Notes: a model not told the origin generated them from the sequence alone. A DNA stretch of 64,000 nt from Burkholderia catarinensis (GCF_001883705.2 NZ_MDEQ02000015.1:1-64000); one strand, 5' to 3'. Shown: positions 51,276 through 60,888, numbered from the stretch's first letter. Made by a program: numbers and translations.

Positions 51276-52091
51276 TCAGCTCGGCACGTACCCGTCGAGC
51301 ACGGCGGCGACGATGGCTTCCGGCGCATCTTCCTGGACCAGGTGGCCCGCATGCGGCACCCTGATCAGCTTGCCGTTCGCGATGCGATCGGCAAGCGCCT
51401 GCCCCTGTCCGAGCGGAATCCACGCGTCGTCCTCGCCCCACACGATGCGCACCGGAAAGTCCGGCGGCGCGTAGCGGGCCTCGGCTTCCTCGATGTAGCG
51501 CTGGCGCATCTGCGCGATCTGGCGATAGAACGCGGCCTGACCGGCTGGCGTGAGCCACGGCGCACGGTAGATCGACAGCGCGTCGTCGCTCAGCGGGCGC
51601 GCGACCGCATGGCCGAGATAGGCCGACACGAGCGCGTGATGCGCATACGGGGGCAGCCCGGCGAACGCGGCCTCGTGCTGCGCGACGTGCTGCACGAACG
51701 GCGACCCTTGCGGCGCGATCGCGACCGGATTCACGAGCGTGAGGTCTGCGTACGCGATGCCGTCGAGGAAGTGCGCGCGCAGCACGGTCGCGCCGCCGTA
51801 GTCGTGCGCGAGCACGCGCGGACGTGAAATCTTCCACTCGTTCAGCATCGCACCGAACAGCCCGTTCTGGCGGCCGAGCGACACGTCCGTGTCCGGCATG
51901 TCGGATTGACCATAGCCGAGCAGGTCGTAGAAGAACACGCGATGACGCCACGCGAGCCACGGCGCGATCCGGCGCCACACCTGCGAAGAAAACGGCGTGC
52001 CGTGCACGAGCACGAGCGGCGGGCCTTCTCCGAGCGTGCCCCATGCAATCCGGTGGCCTTCGAAATTGAAGCGGTTCGCGAGTTCGAGCAT
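51276..52091 (-). CDS. Alpha/beta-hydrolase, dehalogenase/epoxide-hydrolase type
   Basis: 271 residues. The oxyanion loop 'VLVHGTPFSSQVW', nucleophile elbow 'LAHDYGGATV' (Asp instead of Ser), acid loop 'VWGEDDAWIP' and catalytic His in 'PHAGHLVQED' are visible. An Asp nucleophile is typical of haloalkane dehalogenases and epoxide hydrolases, so the reaction is probably of that type; the substrate is unknown. It is divergent from the CGNR regulator, with an operator-like repeat between. Confidence 0.88.
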   Translation of the reverse strand: MLELANRFNFEGHRIAWGTLGEGPPLVLVHGTPFSSQVWRRIAPWLAWRHRVFFYDLLGYGQSDMPDTDVSLGRQNGLFGAMLNEWKISRPRVLAHDYGGATVLRAHFLDGIAYADLTLVNPVAIAPQGSPFVQHVAQHEAAFAGLPPYAHHALVSAYLGHAVARPLSDDALSIYRAPWLTPAGQAAFYRQIAQMRQRYIEEAEARYAPPDFPVRIVWGEDDAWIPLGQGQALADRIANGKLIRVPHAGHLVQEDAPEAIVAAVLDGYVPS

Positions 52092-52105
52092 CGGCTTCTC
52101 CGTGA

Positions 52106-52132
52106 TAACCTGTTTTGGCTGTTAACAGGTTA
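52106..52132. promoter_or_regulatory. Operator-like inverted repeat between hydrolase and CGNR genes
   Basis: A perfect 9-bp inverted repeat, TAACCTGTT and AACAGGTTA, with a 9-bp centre, lies 15 nt before the hydrolase start and 41 nt before the CGNR start. Position and symmetry suggest a binding site for a dimeric regulator, perhaps the CGNR protein. Confidence 0.55.
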
Positions 52133-52172
52133 CGCCGGATTGTCCGGATGTGAAACCGATAGGTGGAATTAA

Positions 52173-52787
52173 ATGGTTACTCGATCTGAGCCTGCGCGAT
52201 TCGCGCACGAATGGAGCACGGCCGATTTCGTCGGCGGCCATCCGGCGCTCGACTTCCTCAACACGGTGGCCGACACCGGCAAGACGCGCGACGAGGACAA
52301 GCTCGTCGACTGGCCGGCCGTGCGCGCGTGGGCCGAGAAAGCGGGATTGCTGGCGCCGGACGATCTGGCGCGGCTGCGGCGCCATCCGCGGCAGGACGGC
52401 CCGGACGAGCTGGCGGCGCTGCATCGCTTTCGTGACGATGCGTACGCCGCGATCGCGCACCTGACGGCCGGAGGCGGCGGCAGCGCCGGCGCGCGCGCGG
52501 CGGACCGGCTCGCGATGGCGATCCGCGAAGCGATCGGTCGCAGCGCGTTCGACGCGGTCGACGGCCGGTTCGCGTGGCGGCCTGACGCACGCGCCGCTTC
52601 GCGCTGGATCGATGCGGCCGCGCTTGGCTTCGAGCAACTGCTGCGCAGCGACGATTTCGCGCGCGTGCGGCAGTGCGGCCGGTGTACATGGTTTTTCGTC
52701 GACCGCGGCCGCGGCGTCGGGCGCCGATGGTGCGACATGCGCACGTGCGGGAATCGCGCGAAGGTGGAGGCGTTCAGGGAACGGTGA
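52173..52787 (+). CDS. ABATE/CGNR zinc-finger regulator-like protein
   Basis: 204 residues. The N-terminal part ('VGGHPALDFLNTVADTG') matches the ABATE domain, proposed to sense stress or ligands. The C-terminal CGNR zinc finger has 'RQCGRCTWFFVDRGRG' and 'RRWCDMRTCGNRAKVEAF', giving four Cys. Such proteins are thought to be DNA-binding regulators. It is divergent from the hydrolase gene, its likely target. Confidence 0.88.
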   Translation: MVTRSEPARFAHEWSTADFVGGHPALDFLNTVADTGKTRDEDKLVDWPAVRAWAEKAGLLAPDDLARLRRHPRQDGPDELAALHRFRDDAYAAIAHLTAGGGGSAGARAADRLAMAIREAIGRSAFDAVDGRFAWRPDARAASRWIDAAALGFEQLLRSDDFARVRQCGRCTWFFVDRGRGVGRRWCDMRTCGNRAKVEAFRER

Positions 52788-52834
52788 AGCGCGCCGTTAC
52801 GGTTGCCGCGTCGCGCGCGGCCGGCGCGCGAGCG

Positions 52835-53740
52835 TCATTGAGCGGCTTCGTGCGGCCGATGTTCCGGCCATAGCGTTGCGGCGACGAACAACCCGGCCGC
52901 GAGGAACGGCGCGCCGATCGCGAACAGGATGGCCATGAGACCCCAGCGATCCCAGAACCGGTCGACGACCGCGCGCTCGGGTGTGACGGGGTCGTACAGC
53001 ACATTGACCGCTTCGCCTGCGTACAGGCCCGGATGCGACGACGCCGAGCCCTGGGCGAACGTGATCCGGCGCCCGCTGTCGGTCGTGAACGCGACGATCG
53101 CCGAATACAGCGACGTGCGTGCACGGGATGAGCGCGCGTTTTCCGCGATCTCGACGACATGGCCGGTCGATTGCGCATAGTGACGGGCAATCTGCCACTG
53201 ACGCAGGCCGGTGGCGCCTGCGCCTGCCAGGAAGCCGGTGCCGATCGCGATCGGAATCAGCGCGATCGCGACATCCCAGCGGCGCCGCGCCTGCTTGCGT
53301 GCGGCCCGGGTCGGCGGTGCGTCGGATGGCCGGCGGCGGCGCTCGCCGATGATCAGCAGGCCGCCGATCGCGAACGACGCGATGGCGAGCAGCGCCGCCA
53401 CCGCAGCCGGAAACCAGCGCTGCGCAAAATCGTCGATCAGCGCGGGGCGGTCGGGATGGGCGGGGTCGAGCAATACGTCGACGTTCTCGCCGATGTCGTA
53501 GGCGGGGACGGTCGATGCGGTATTGCCGGCGATTTCGCGGCGCTGGCCGTCGTTCGCGAGGTACGCGACGATCGGCCGGTACGCGCGCATCGCGTCGCTG
53601 TCCTGCACGATGCGCACGATCGTGCCCGGCGCGCGAACCAGGTGGCCGGTCGCCCGGCCGGCCGTGACGGCGAGCACGCCTGCCAGCACGAGCAGCGCGA
53701 CGCCGAGCGCCAGCGCGCCGAGCGCGTCCTTACCGGGCAT
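52835..53740 (-). CDS. DUF3592 membrane protein
   Basis: About 301 residues. Two DUF3592-like units are visible, each a beta-rich extracytoplasmic segment with 'VDVLLDPAHPDRPALIDDF' or 'VNVLYDPVTPERAVVDRF', preceded and followed by membrane helices (about four in all). The function of the family is not known. The start at 53740 fits the first helix; a longer frame upstream is not typical. Confidence 0.8.
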   Translation of the reverse strand: MPGKDALGALALGVALLVLAGVLAVTAGRATGHLVRAPGTIVRIVQDSDAMRAYRPIVAYLANDGQRREIAGNTASTVPAYDIGENVDVLLDPAHPDRPALIDDFAQRWFPAAVAALLAIASFAIGGLLIIGERRRRPSDAPPTRAARKQARRRWDVAIALIPIAIGTGFLAGAGATGLRQWQIARHYAQSTGHVVEIAENARSSRARTSLYSAIVAFTTDSGRRITFAQGSASSHPGLYAGEAVNVLYDPVTPERAVVDRFWDRWGLMAILFAIGAPFLAAGLFVAATLWPEHRPHEAAQ

Positions 53741-54033
53741 GACCGGATCCGGTTCGTGCGTCGCGCGGCGGATTCGGGTGTGCCGGGGTGAGCGGCGTGT
53801 CCCGACGGACAGGCCGGTATCGGTGCAACCATGGCCTCTCAATGGTCGCGTCTCGTTCGCATGCATCCATGTCTGGCGTCCCATGTTCTCTCAGTGCCGG
53901 CGGGCAAACGGGAGTGCCTGCGCCGGTCGTGTGATATTTGTCGGACGATTCTAGCGGAAACGATGCGAAACGGGCGTGCGGGTGGGTACCGCGACAGAGG
54001 GCGTGCCGCGAGCGCGGCGCGCGGAAATGGAAA

Positions 54034-54063
54034 AAGCCCGGTTAGCTTTCGCTAACCGGGCTT
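54034..54063 (-). terminator. Terminator of tRNA-Lys
   Basis: A perfect 13-bp stem 'aagcccggttagc'/'gctaaccgggctt' with a 4-nt loop; on the minus strand a T run follows. It lies 10 bases past the tRNA 3' end. Confidence 0.9.
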
Positions 54064-54072
54064 CGGAATTCC

Positions 54073-54148
54073 TGGTGGGGCGTGAGTGACTCGAACACTC
54101 GACCTACGGATTAAGAGTCCGCTGCTCTACCAACTGAGCTAACGCCCC
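54073..54148 (-). tRNA. tRNA-Lys (anticodon CTT)
   Basis: 76 nt including encoded CCA. The acceptor GGGGCGT pairs with ACGCCCC. The D arm 'TAGCTCAGTTGGTAGAGCA' and T arm 'TCGAGTGTTCGAGTCACTC'-like stem-loop are normal. The anticodon stem GCGGA/TCCGT encloses loop CTCTTAA, giving anticodon CTT, which reads AAG (Lys). Confidence 0.96.
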
Positions 54149-54338
54149 CAACAGAAGAAAGATTATGCGTGAGTATTTCAGGCTTGGCAAGTCCTTTGTG
54201 CGAATTTCCTGAAAATATTTCGTCACGGCAACGGCAGCTGCCGGCGCGATGACGAGCGATCGCAGTTTGCGCGCTCCCGGTATGATGACGCCACACGTGT
54301 TGCGCGGCGGTCGCGCAACGCTTTCTGGACTTTCGAAG

Positions 54339-54743
54339 ATGGACGAAAACGCTGTCCGCGAATTGCTGGATCGCCTGCTGGCCCCGTGGGTCCGCTCGCT
54401 CGGTCTGGTCCCCGTGTCGATCGGCGACGACAGCGTCACGCTGCGCCTGCCGTTTTCCGGCGAATTCCGCCATTCGGGCGGCGGGATCTGCGGCCAGGTG
54501 TTCACGGCGGCCGCCGATACCGCGATGGTGGTCGCGATCTCGGCCGCGCTCGGCGAGTTCCGGCCGATGACGACCGTCTCGCTGAACACGAACTTCATGC
54601 GTCCCGTGCGCAAGGGCGACTTGCTCGTCACCGCGCGCGTGCTGCGGATGGGCCGCAACCTCGTGTTCGGCGAAGTCGAGCTGTTCGACGAGGACGGCAA
54701 GATGGCCGTCCACGCGACGTCGACCTACGCGCTCGTCAGCTGA
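54339..54743 (+). CDS. PaaI-type hotdog thioesterase
   Basis: 134 residues, hotdog fold. 'FRHSGGGICGQVFTAAADTA' is the active-site helix region, then 'MTTVSLNTNFMRPVRKGDL' and 'GRNLVFGEVELFDEDGK'. It probably hydrolyses acyl-CoA esters. ATG 54339 has GAAG just upstream. The patatin gene follows 8 nt later, so both may act on lipids. Confidence 0.85.
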   Translation: MDENAVRELLDRLLAPWVRSLGLVPVSIGDDSVTLRLPFSGEFRHSGGGICGQVFTAAADTAMVVAISAALGEFRPMTTVSLNTNFMRPVRKGDLLVTARVLRMGRNLVFGEVELFDEDGKMAVHATSTYALVS

Positions 54744-54751
54744 GCGGCGCG

Positions 54752-55618
54752 ATGTTCGACCAGATCGTCTTTGCGGGCGGCGGCAATCGCTGCTGGTGGC
54801 AGGCCGGCTTCTGGGACGTCGCGCAGCCGGCGCTCGGCCTGCGCCCGCGCGTGATCACCGGCATCTCGGCCGGCGCGGCGACCGCGTGCATGCTCTATAC
54901 GCGCGACGCCGCGTGGGTGATGCGCTATTACGAAGAGGCGCTGCGCCACAACCGGAAGAACGCGTACTGGGGCAACCTGTTCGGGCGCGAGCCCGTGTTT
55001 CCGCATTACCGGATCTACCGTCAGGCGTTGCTCGACATCTACGGCGAGCCGTTCGCGAAGCTCGCCGCGGCACCGGAGATCCGCATTGGCGTGTCGCACG
55101 TGCCGCGCTGGCTCGGCGCGCGCAGCGCGGTCGCCGCCGGCCTCGTCGCGTACAACATCGAGAAGTACGTGCGCAAGACGCTGCACCCGACGCTCGGTCG
55201 CACGCTCGGCTTTCGGCCCGAATTCGTGCGTGCGCAGGCTTGCACGCAAGTCGACGAACTCGCCGACCTGATCCTGCAGTCGTCCTGCACGCCGCCGTTC
55301 ACGCCGGTGCTGCGCCGCGGCGGCCGGCCCGTGCTCGACGGCGGGATGGTCGACAACGTGCCGGTCGACGCGCTCGACCCGTCGCCGGGTGACGTACTGG
55401 TGCTCGTCACGCGGCTGTATCCGCGCCCGCAGATGTTCACGGTCGCGCATGGCGACCAGCGGCGGCTGTACGTGCAGCCGTCGAGCAAGGTGCCGATTTC
55501 GAGCTGGGATTACACGAGCCCGTCGCAGATGCGGCATGCGTACGACCTCGGGCGGCGCGACGGCGAGCATTTCCTGTCGCGCGTCGGCGCGATGACGGGC
55601 GGCAGCGTGGCCGCCTGA
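54752..55618 (+). CDS. Patatin-like phospholipase
   Basis: 288 residues. The oxyanion-hole 'FAGGGNRCWWQAG', nucleophile 'GISAGAA' (GxSxG with catalytic Ser) and 'LDGGMVDNVPVDAL' with the Asp of the dyad are present, so the enzyme should be active. Patatins hydrolyse acyl groups of phospholipids. No signal peptide is visible, so it is cytoplasmic. It lies 8 nt after the thioesterase gene in the same operon. Confidence 0.9.
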   Translation: MFDQIVFAGGGNRCWWQAGFWDVAQPALGLRPRVITGISAGAATACMLYTRDAAWVMRYYEEALRHNRKNAYWGNLFGREPVFPHYRIYRQALLDIYGEPFAKLAAAPEIRIGVSHVPRWLGARSAVAAGLVAYNIEKYVRKTLHPTLGRTLGFRPEFVRAQACTQVDELADLILQSSCTPPFTPVLRRGGRPVLDGGMVDNVPVDALDPSPGDVLVLVTRLYPRPQMFTVAHGDQRRLYVQPSSKVPISSWDYTSPSQMRHAYDLGRRDGEHFLSRVGAMTGGSVAA

Positions 55619-55667
55619 CGGCAGGGAACGGAGCAGCGGGGCCGCGCGGCGCGCGCAGCCCGTGCGG

Positions 55668-56681
55668 TCAGCGCTTGCGGATCGGCGTCAGCGCTTGCGG
55701 GTTGGCGACGCTCGACATGTCGCCCTGGTCGAACGCAAGGATGTTCCTGAAGGCCGCGCTGAAGTAGAGCTCGTAGCTTTCGCGTTCGACGTAGCCGATG
55801 TGCGGCGTGCAGATCACGTTTTCCATCCGCAGCAGGCTGTAGCCCTGCAGGATCGGCTCGCTTTCGAACACGTCGATCGCGACCATCCCCGGCCGGTTGT
55901 GCGACAGCGCGTTGACCAGCGCATTTTCCTCGAGCAGTTCCGCGCGGCTCGTGTTGACGAGCAGCGACGTCGGCTTCATCCGCATCAGGTCTTCCTGCTT
56001 CACGATCCCGCGCGTGTCGTCGTGCATGCGCAGGTGCAGCGACAGCACGTCGCTCTGCTCGAACAGCGCTTCGCGGCTTTCGGCGGCCGCGTAGCCGTCG
56101 GCGCGGGCGGCCTCGAGCGAATGCTCGCGGCCCCAGATCAGCACGTTCATCCCGAATGCCTTGCCGTAGCCGGCGACGAGCCGGCCGATCTTGCCGTAGC
56201 CCCAGATGCCGAGCGTCTGGCCGCGCAGCACCTGGCCGAGGCCGAAGTTCGGCGGCATCGCCGACGTCTTCAGGCCCGACTGCTGCCAGGCGCCCTGCTT
56301 CAGGTTCGCGACGTACTGCGGAATGCGGCGCTGGGCGGCCATCACGAGCGCCCAGGTCAGCTCGGCGGGCGCGACCGGCGAACCCGTGCCTTCGAGCACC
56401 GCGATACCGCGGTCGGTACAGGCTTCGAGATCGATGTGACTCGAGACGCGGCCGGTCTGGCTGATCATGCGCAGGTTCGGCAGCTTGGCGAGCAGTTGCG
56501 ACGAAATCGGGGTCCGTTCACGAATCAGCACGAGCGCCTCGACTTCCGCCAGACGGCTTGCGAGCTGTCCCAACCCGCGCACCGTATTGTTGAAGACCTT
56601 CACATCGTGGTCGGCAAGCATCTCGAAGCAGTTCAGCTTGCGGACGGCGTCCTGGTAGTCGTCGAGGATGGCAATTTTCAT
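55668..56681 (-). CDS. D-2-hydroxyacid dehydrogenase
   Basis: 337 residues. NAD-binding 'LGIWGYGKIGRLVAGYGKAF' (GxGxxG), 'LVNTSRAELLEENAL' and catalytic His region 'CTPHIGYVERESYELY' fit the D-isomer hydroxyacid dehydrogenase family (phosphoglycerate/glycerate type). The substrate is unknown. It is divergent from a LysR gene 430 bp away that may control it. ATG at 56681 starts exactly at the conserved 'MKIAILDDYQD'. Confidence 0.9.
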   Translation of the reverse strand: MKIAILDDYQDAVRKLNCFEMLADHDVKVFNNTVRGLGQLASRLAEVEALVLIRERTPISSQLLAKLPNLRMISQTGRVSSHIDLEACTDRGIAVLEGTGSPVAPAELTWALVMAAQRRIPQYVANLKQGAWQQSGLKTSAMPPNFGLGQVLRGQTLGIWGYGKIGRLVAGYGKAFGMNVLIWGREHSLEAARADGYAAAESREALFEQSDVLSLHLRMHDDTRGIVKQEDLMRMKPTSLLVNTSRAELLEENALVNALSHNRPGMVAIDVFESEPILQGYSLLRMENVICTPHIGYVERESYELYFSAAFRNILAFDQGDMSSVANPQALTPIRKR

Positions 56682-57113
56682 GGTGAGCGGGTGTCGCGCG
56701 TGGAAAGCAGCGGTGGCGGTGGTGGCGGCGCACGTCGCGCGCCCGTCCCGCCCGGCCGGGGCCGACATGATGCTACGTCGGCCGCCTTCATGGTGTCTTT
56801 TTAACAGGTTGTTACGCTCCGCCGCAATCGGCGCCAGCCTCACCGGGAGGCGCTTGCGTGCCGGGCGGCGGGGTGCGCTGTTGTGTCGCATCAAATACGT
56901 CCTTCCTGATTCGACCGCGTACTCGACGAGGTTCACCCAATTGTTGCTCCAATCAGAATAATTGGATCAACTATCCGCAGAAGGCGAGGATTTTTGACTA
57001 TTTTTATCTCGATTCAGCGACCTGTTAGGCAACTCTGCATCTTTTTCGCTGTCGTAGGAGAATTACGCATTTGCTTCATCTTTTTGAAGTTGTAACAGCG
57101 GCAGGAGTCGTTT
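56682..57113. other. Divergent intergenic region, hydroxyacid dehydrogenase / LysR
   Basis: 430 bases. An inverted repeat CCAAT-N7-ATTGG (56949-56965) is embedded in AT-rich sequence, a plausible LysR or CRP-like site. The AT-rich stretch 56960-57110 is unusual for this genome. No ORF is supported. Confidence 0.5.
56949..56965. promoter_or_regulatory. Inverted repeat, possible LysR-type site
   Basis: CCAAT and ATTGG, separated by 7 bases, lie ~150 nt upstream of the LysR start. The arms are only 5 bp. Confidence 0.35.
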
Positions 57114-58163
57114 ATGGATCATTTGCAGTCGATGCGCGTGTTCGTCAGGGTTGCAGATCTCGGCAGTTTCGCGCGGGCCGCGAGCGCAATGGATATCTCC
57201 AACGCGGTTGCGACGCGTCACGTCGCCGATCTGGAAGGCCGGCTCGGCACGCGTTTGCTGAACCGCACCACACGCAGTCTTTCCCTGACGGAGTCGGGCC
57301 AGGTCTATCTGGAGCGTGCTCGCCAGATCCTCGATGAGCTCGAGGACGTCGAGCAGATGGTCGTCGCACGCAATCACGAGCCGGTCGGCACGCTGCGCAT
57401 CGTCGCGCCGGTCGTGTTCGGCCTGCATAACCTCGCGCCCGTGTTGCAGTCGTACACGGAGAATTTCCCGAAAGTGGTGCCGGATCTCACGCTGGTCGAC
57501 CGGCAGGTCGATCTCGTCGAGGAAGGCTTCGACGTCGGCATCGTCGTGACGCGCCAGATGCGCAGCGCGAGCATCGTCACGCGGCGCCTGACCACCGGCT
57601 GCATGACCGTATGTGCGACGCCGAGCTACCTGGAGAAGCACGGGGTCCCGACCCATCCGGAGCATCTCGCCGAACACCCGAGCCTGAGCCTGCCGACCGA
57701 ATACTGGGGCGACGAGCGCGTATTCACGGGGCCGGACGGCGAAGTGCGCGTGCGCCCGACCAACGTGATCGTCGCGAACAACACCGCGATGCTGCGCCAG
57801 TGCGCGCTGCTCGGGATGGGCGTCGCGATCCTGCCGAGCTACCTGATCGGCGGTGACATCGCGCACGGCGCGCTCGTGCGGCTGCTGCCGGATTTCCGGC
57901 TGCCGCAGGTCGAGATCAACATCGCTTACCCGAGCCGGCGCCATCTGCCCGCGAAGGTGCGCACGTTCATCGACCACCTCGTCGAGCATTTCAGCCACTC
58001 GACCGACGCGACGCTGGGCGAACAGTGGGCCGCGCAGAGTTCGGCGCTCGCGCCGATCGGCGTCGAGACGCGTGCCGAGCAGCCCGAATCGGCCGACCCT
58101 AACCTGTCGCCGCGCCTGCCGCGTTCGCTGCGCACGCGCGTCGCGGTGCCGTCGCCGCTGTAA
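57114..58163 (+). CDS. LysR-family transcriptional regulator
   Basis: 349 residues. The N-terminal winged helix ('MRVFVRVADLGSFARAASAM', 'ISNAVATRHVADLEGRLGTR') and the substrate-binding domain ('GTLRIVAPVVFGLHNLAPVL') are standard. The C-terminal ~45 residues are a Pro/Arg-rich tail not seen in typical members. 'GGAG' lies ~7 nt before the ATG. It probably regulates the divergent hydroxyacid dehydrogenase. Confidence 0.9.
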   Translation: MDHLQSMRVFVRVADLGSFARAASAMDISNAVATRHVADLEGRLGTRLLNRTTRSLSLTESGQVYLERARQILDELEDVEQMVVARNHEPVGTLRIVAPVVFGLHNLAPVLQSYTENFPKVVPDLTLVDRQVDLVEEGFDVGIVVTRQMRSASIVTRRLTTGCMTVCATPSYLEKHGVPTHPEHLAEHPSLSLPTEYWGDERVFTGPDGEVRVRPTNVIVANNTAMLRQCALLGMGVAILPSYLIGGDIAHGALVRLLPDFRLPQVEINIAYPSRRHLPAKVRTFIDHLVEHFSHSTDATLGEQWAAQSSALAPIGVETRAEQPESADPNLSPRLPRSLRTRVAVPSPL

Positions 58164-58201
58164 CGGCGCGACGGCCGGGCGGCGATTGCCGCGGCACAAG
58201 A

Positions 58202-58235
58202 AAAAACGCGGATCGAGCGATCGATCCGCGTTTTT
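58202..58235. terminator. Bidirectional terminator, LysR gene / topB
   Basis: The 15-bp stem 'aaaaacgcggatcga'/'tcgatccgcgttttt' encloses a 4-nt loop. A and T runs on both sides let it act for both converging genes. Confidence 0.92.
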
Positions 58236-58290
58236 TTATGGCTGCCTGCCGGAACCTGATGCGCCGGGGCGAACCCCGGCGGCCGGGTCG

Positions 58291-60888
58291 TTACGAACCC
58301 GTCTTGCGCGCCGTCGTCTTGCGGGCGGCGGTCTTGCGGGCCGGTGCCGGTTTCGCTTCGGCGCCTTCCGTCACGGTTTCGGCATCCTTCGTCGCCGATT
58401 TTGCCGTCTTCTTCGCGGCGGCCGCCTTCGGTTCCTTCTTCTCGAACTCGAAGCCGATCTTGCCGTCCGGCTGCTTCACGAGGAACGCCTTGAAGTTGCG
58501 GCCGGTGCGCGACGACTTGAAGTTCGGCATCAGATCCGTACGACCGTCGGCGAGCAGCTTGCCCATCTGCTCGCGCGTGATTTCCTGCTGCAGGATCACC
58601 TTGCCCGAGCGGAAGTCGCAAGTCTTCGGGTTGGCAACCGAGTGCTCGCACACGTAGCTCATCCCGTGCTCGAACACGCGGCCCTTGCACTTCGGGCACG
58701 CGCCGACCGGCTCCTGCGCGGAGAAGTCGGGCGCTTCGCCGTCCTCGCCGCCCTGGTCCTGGCCGAAATCGAACTCGAGCTTGTAGTTCTTCGTCTCGTC
58801 GTCGAAGGACAGCTTGAGGATCGCCGAGAACGGGCGGCCCATCTTGCTGCGGAACCCGGACAGCGGACCGATTTCCTTCTTCTGCAGCAGCTCCTCGACT
58901 TCCGGGATCTCGAACTGCCGGCTGCCCGGGATCTTCGAGATCGAGAACTCGCACTTCGTGCACGCGAAGCGGCGGTAGTTTTCCTTCACCTGGCCGCCGC
59001 AGTTCGGGCACGGCGTCACGAGCGTCGCGTAGTCGCCGGGGATCGTGTCGGAATCGTATTCCTTCGCGCGCTTGACGATCTGCTGCGTCATGCGGGCGAT
59101 TTCCTGCATGAACGCTTCGCGCCCGAGATTGCCGCGCTCCATCTGCGACAGCTTGTATTCCCATTCGCCGGTGAGTTCGGGCGCGGTGAGTTCCTTCACG
59201 CCGAGGCCGCGCAGCAGCGTCATCAGCTGGAATGCCTTCGCGGTCGGGATCAGTTCGCGGCCTTCGCGCAACAGGTATTTCTCGCCGAGCAGGCCTTCGA
59301 TGATCGCCGCGCGCGTCGCCGGCGTGCCGAGGCCCTTCGCGGCCATCGCCTCGCGCAGCTCGTCGTCCTCGACGAGCTTGCCCGCGCCTTCCATCGCGGA
59401 CAGCAGCGTCGCTTCCGAGTAGCGTGCGGGCGGCTTCGTCACGAGCGCGACGGCGGCGATTTCGTCCGTCTTCACCTTCTCGTTCTTCTGCACCGGCACG
59501 AGGTTCGCGTCCGCACCTTCGGCGTCGCGGCCGTACACCTGCAGCCAGCCCGGTTCGACGAGCACCTTGCCTTCGGTCTTGAAGTGATGGCCGGCGACTT
59601 CGGTGATCCGCGTCGTGACGCGGAATTCGGCCGCGGGGAAGAACACGGCGAGGAAGCGCTTCACGACCAGGTCGTACAGCTTCTGCTCCGGCTCGGACAG
59701 CGACTTCGGCGCCTGCAGCGTCGGGATGATTGCAAAGTGGTCGCTGATCTTCGAGTTGTCGAAGATGCGCTTGTTCGGCTTCACCCAGCCCTTGTCGAGC
59801 ACCTGCTTCGCATGCGGCAGGTAATTGTTGCTCTCCTTGAGCATCTCGAGCGTGGACTCGACCGTCGAAAGATAGTCTTCCGGCAGCGCGCGCGCGTCGG
59901 TACGCGGGTAGGTCAGCACCTTGTGCTTTTCATACAGTGCCTGCGCGAGACCGAGCGTGTTCTTCGCGGAGAACCCGAAGCGGCCGTTCGCCTCGCGCTG
60001 CAGGCTCGTCAGGTCGAACAGCAGCGGCGACAGTTGCGTCGACGGCTTCGATTCCTCGGAGACCGTGCCGACCTGGTCGCGGCATGCGGCGACGATCGTT
60101 TCGGCGGCAGGCAGGCTCCACAGGCGGGAGTCGCGCTTTTCCGGATCGAATTCGTCGCGCTTGAATTTCGGGTCATACCACTTGCCTTCGTAGAAGCCGC
60201 CCGCGCACGCGAATTCGGCCCTCACTTCCCAGTAGTCGCGCGGGATGAAGCGGCGGATTTTCTCTTCGCGTTCGACGACGATCGACAACGTTGGCGTCTG
60301 AACGCGGCCAACTGTCGTCAGGAAGAAGCCGCCGCCCTTGCTGTTGAACGCGGTCATCGCGCGGGTGCCGTTGATCCCGACGAGCCAGTCGGCTTCCGAG
60401 CGGCAGCGTGCGGCGTCGGCGAGCGGCAGCATGTCGGTGTCGCTGCGCAGGTTCGTGAAGCCGTCGCGGATCGCCTGCGGAGTCATCGACTGCAGCCACA
60501 GGCGCTGGACCGGCTGCTTCGCCTTTGCGTGCTGCGCGATCAGGCGGAAAATCAGCTCGCCCTCGCGCCCCGCGTCACATGCGTTGATCAGGCGGTCGAC
60601 GTCCTTGCGCTTCATCAGCTTGGTGAGCACCTTGAGCCGCGACTCGCTTTTTGCGATCGGGTTCAGGTCGAAATGCGGGGGGATGACGGGCAGATGCGCG
60701 AAGCTCCATTTCCCGCGCTTGACCTCGTACTCTTCCGGGGCGGCGATTTCCAGCAAGTGGCCGACAGCGGACGAAAGGACGAATTCGTCGCTCTCGTAAT
60801 ACTCGTCATGCTTGGTAAAGCCGCCCAAAGCGCGTGCGATGTCGTTCGCGACAGAAGGCTTTTCCGCAATGATCAGTGCTTTGGACAT
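58291..60888 (-). CDS. topB: DNA topoisomerase III
   Basis: 865 residues, type IA topoisomerase. The N-terminal TOPRIM 'KALIIAEKPSVANDIARALG' and 'INACDAGREGELIFRLI', and the active-site region 'FLTTVGRVQTPTLSIVV' are clear. The C-terminus has zinc-finger-type Cys pairs ('TPCPNCGGQV', 'GACPKCKGRV') and an Ala/Lys-rich tail. It decatenates and relaxes single-strand-containing DNA. Confidence 0.97.
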   Translation of the reverse strand: MSKALIIAEKPSVANDIARALGGFTKHDEYYESDEFVLSSAVGHLLEIAAPEEYEVKRGKWSFAHLPVIPPHFDLNPIAKSESRLKVLTKLMKRKDVDRLINACDAGREGELIFRLIAQHAKAKQPVQRLWLQSMTPQAIRDGFTNLRSDTDMLPLADAARCRSEADWLVGINGTRAMTAFNSKGGGFFLTTVGRVQTPTLSIVVEREEKIRRFIPRDYWEVRAEFACAGGFYEGKWYDPKFKRDEFDPEKRDSRLWSLPAAETIVAACRDQVGTVSEESKPSTQLSPLLFDLTSLQREANGRFGFSAKNTLGLAQALYEKHKVLTYPRTDARALPEDYLSTVESTLEMLKESNNYLPHAKQVLDKGWVKPNKRIFDNSKISDHFAIIPTLQAPKSLSEPEQKLYDLVVKRFLAVFFPAAEFRVTTRITEVAGHHFKTEGKVLVEPGWLQVYGRDAEGADANLVPVQKNEKVKTDEIAAVALVTKPPARYSEATLLSAMEGAGKLVEDDELREAMAAKGLGTPATRAAIIEGLLGEKYLLREGRELIPTAKAFQLMTLLRGLGVKELTAPELTGEWEYKLSQMERGNLGREAFMQEIARMTQQIVKRAKEYDSDTIPGDYATLVTPCPNCGGQVKENYRRFACTKCEFSISKIPGSRQFEIPEVEELLQKKEIGPLSGFRSKMGRPFSAILKLSFDDETKNYKLEFDFGQDQGGEDGEAPDFSAQEPVGACPKCKGRVFEHGMSYVCEHSVANPKTCDFRSGKVILQQEITREQMGKLLADGRTDLMPNFKSSRTGRNFKAFLVKQPDGKIGFEFEKKEPKAAAAKKTAKSATKDAETVTEGAEAKPAPARKTAARKTTARKTGS

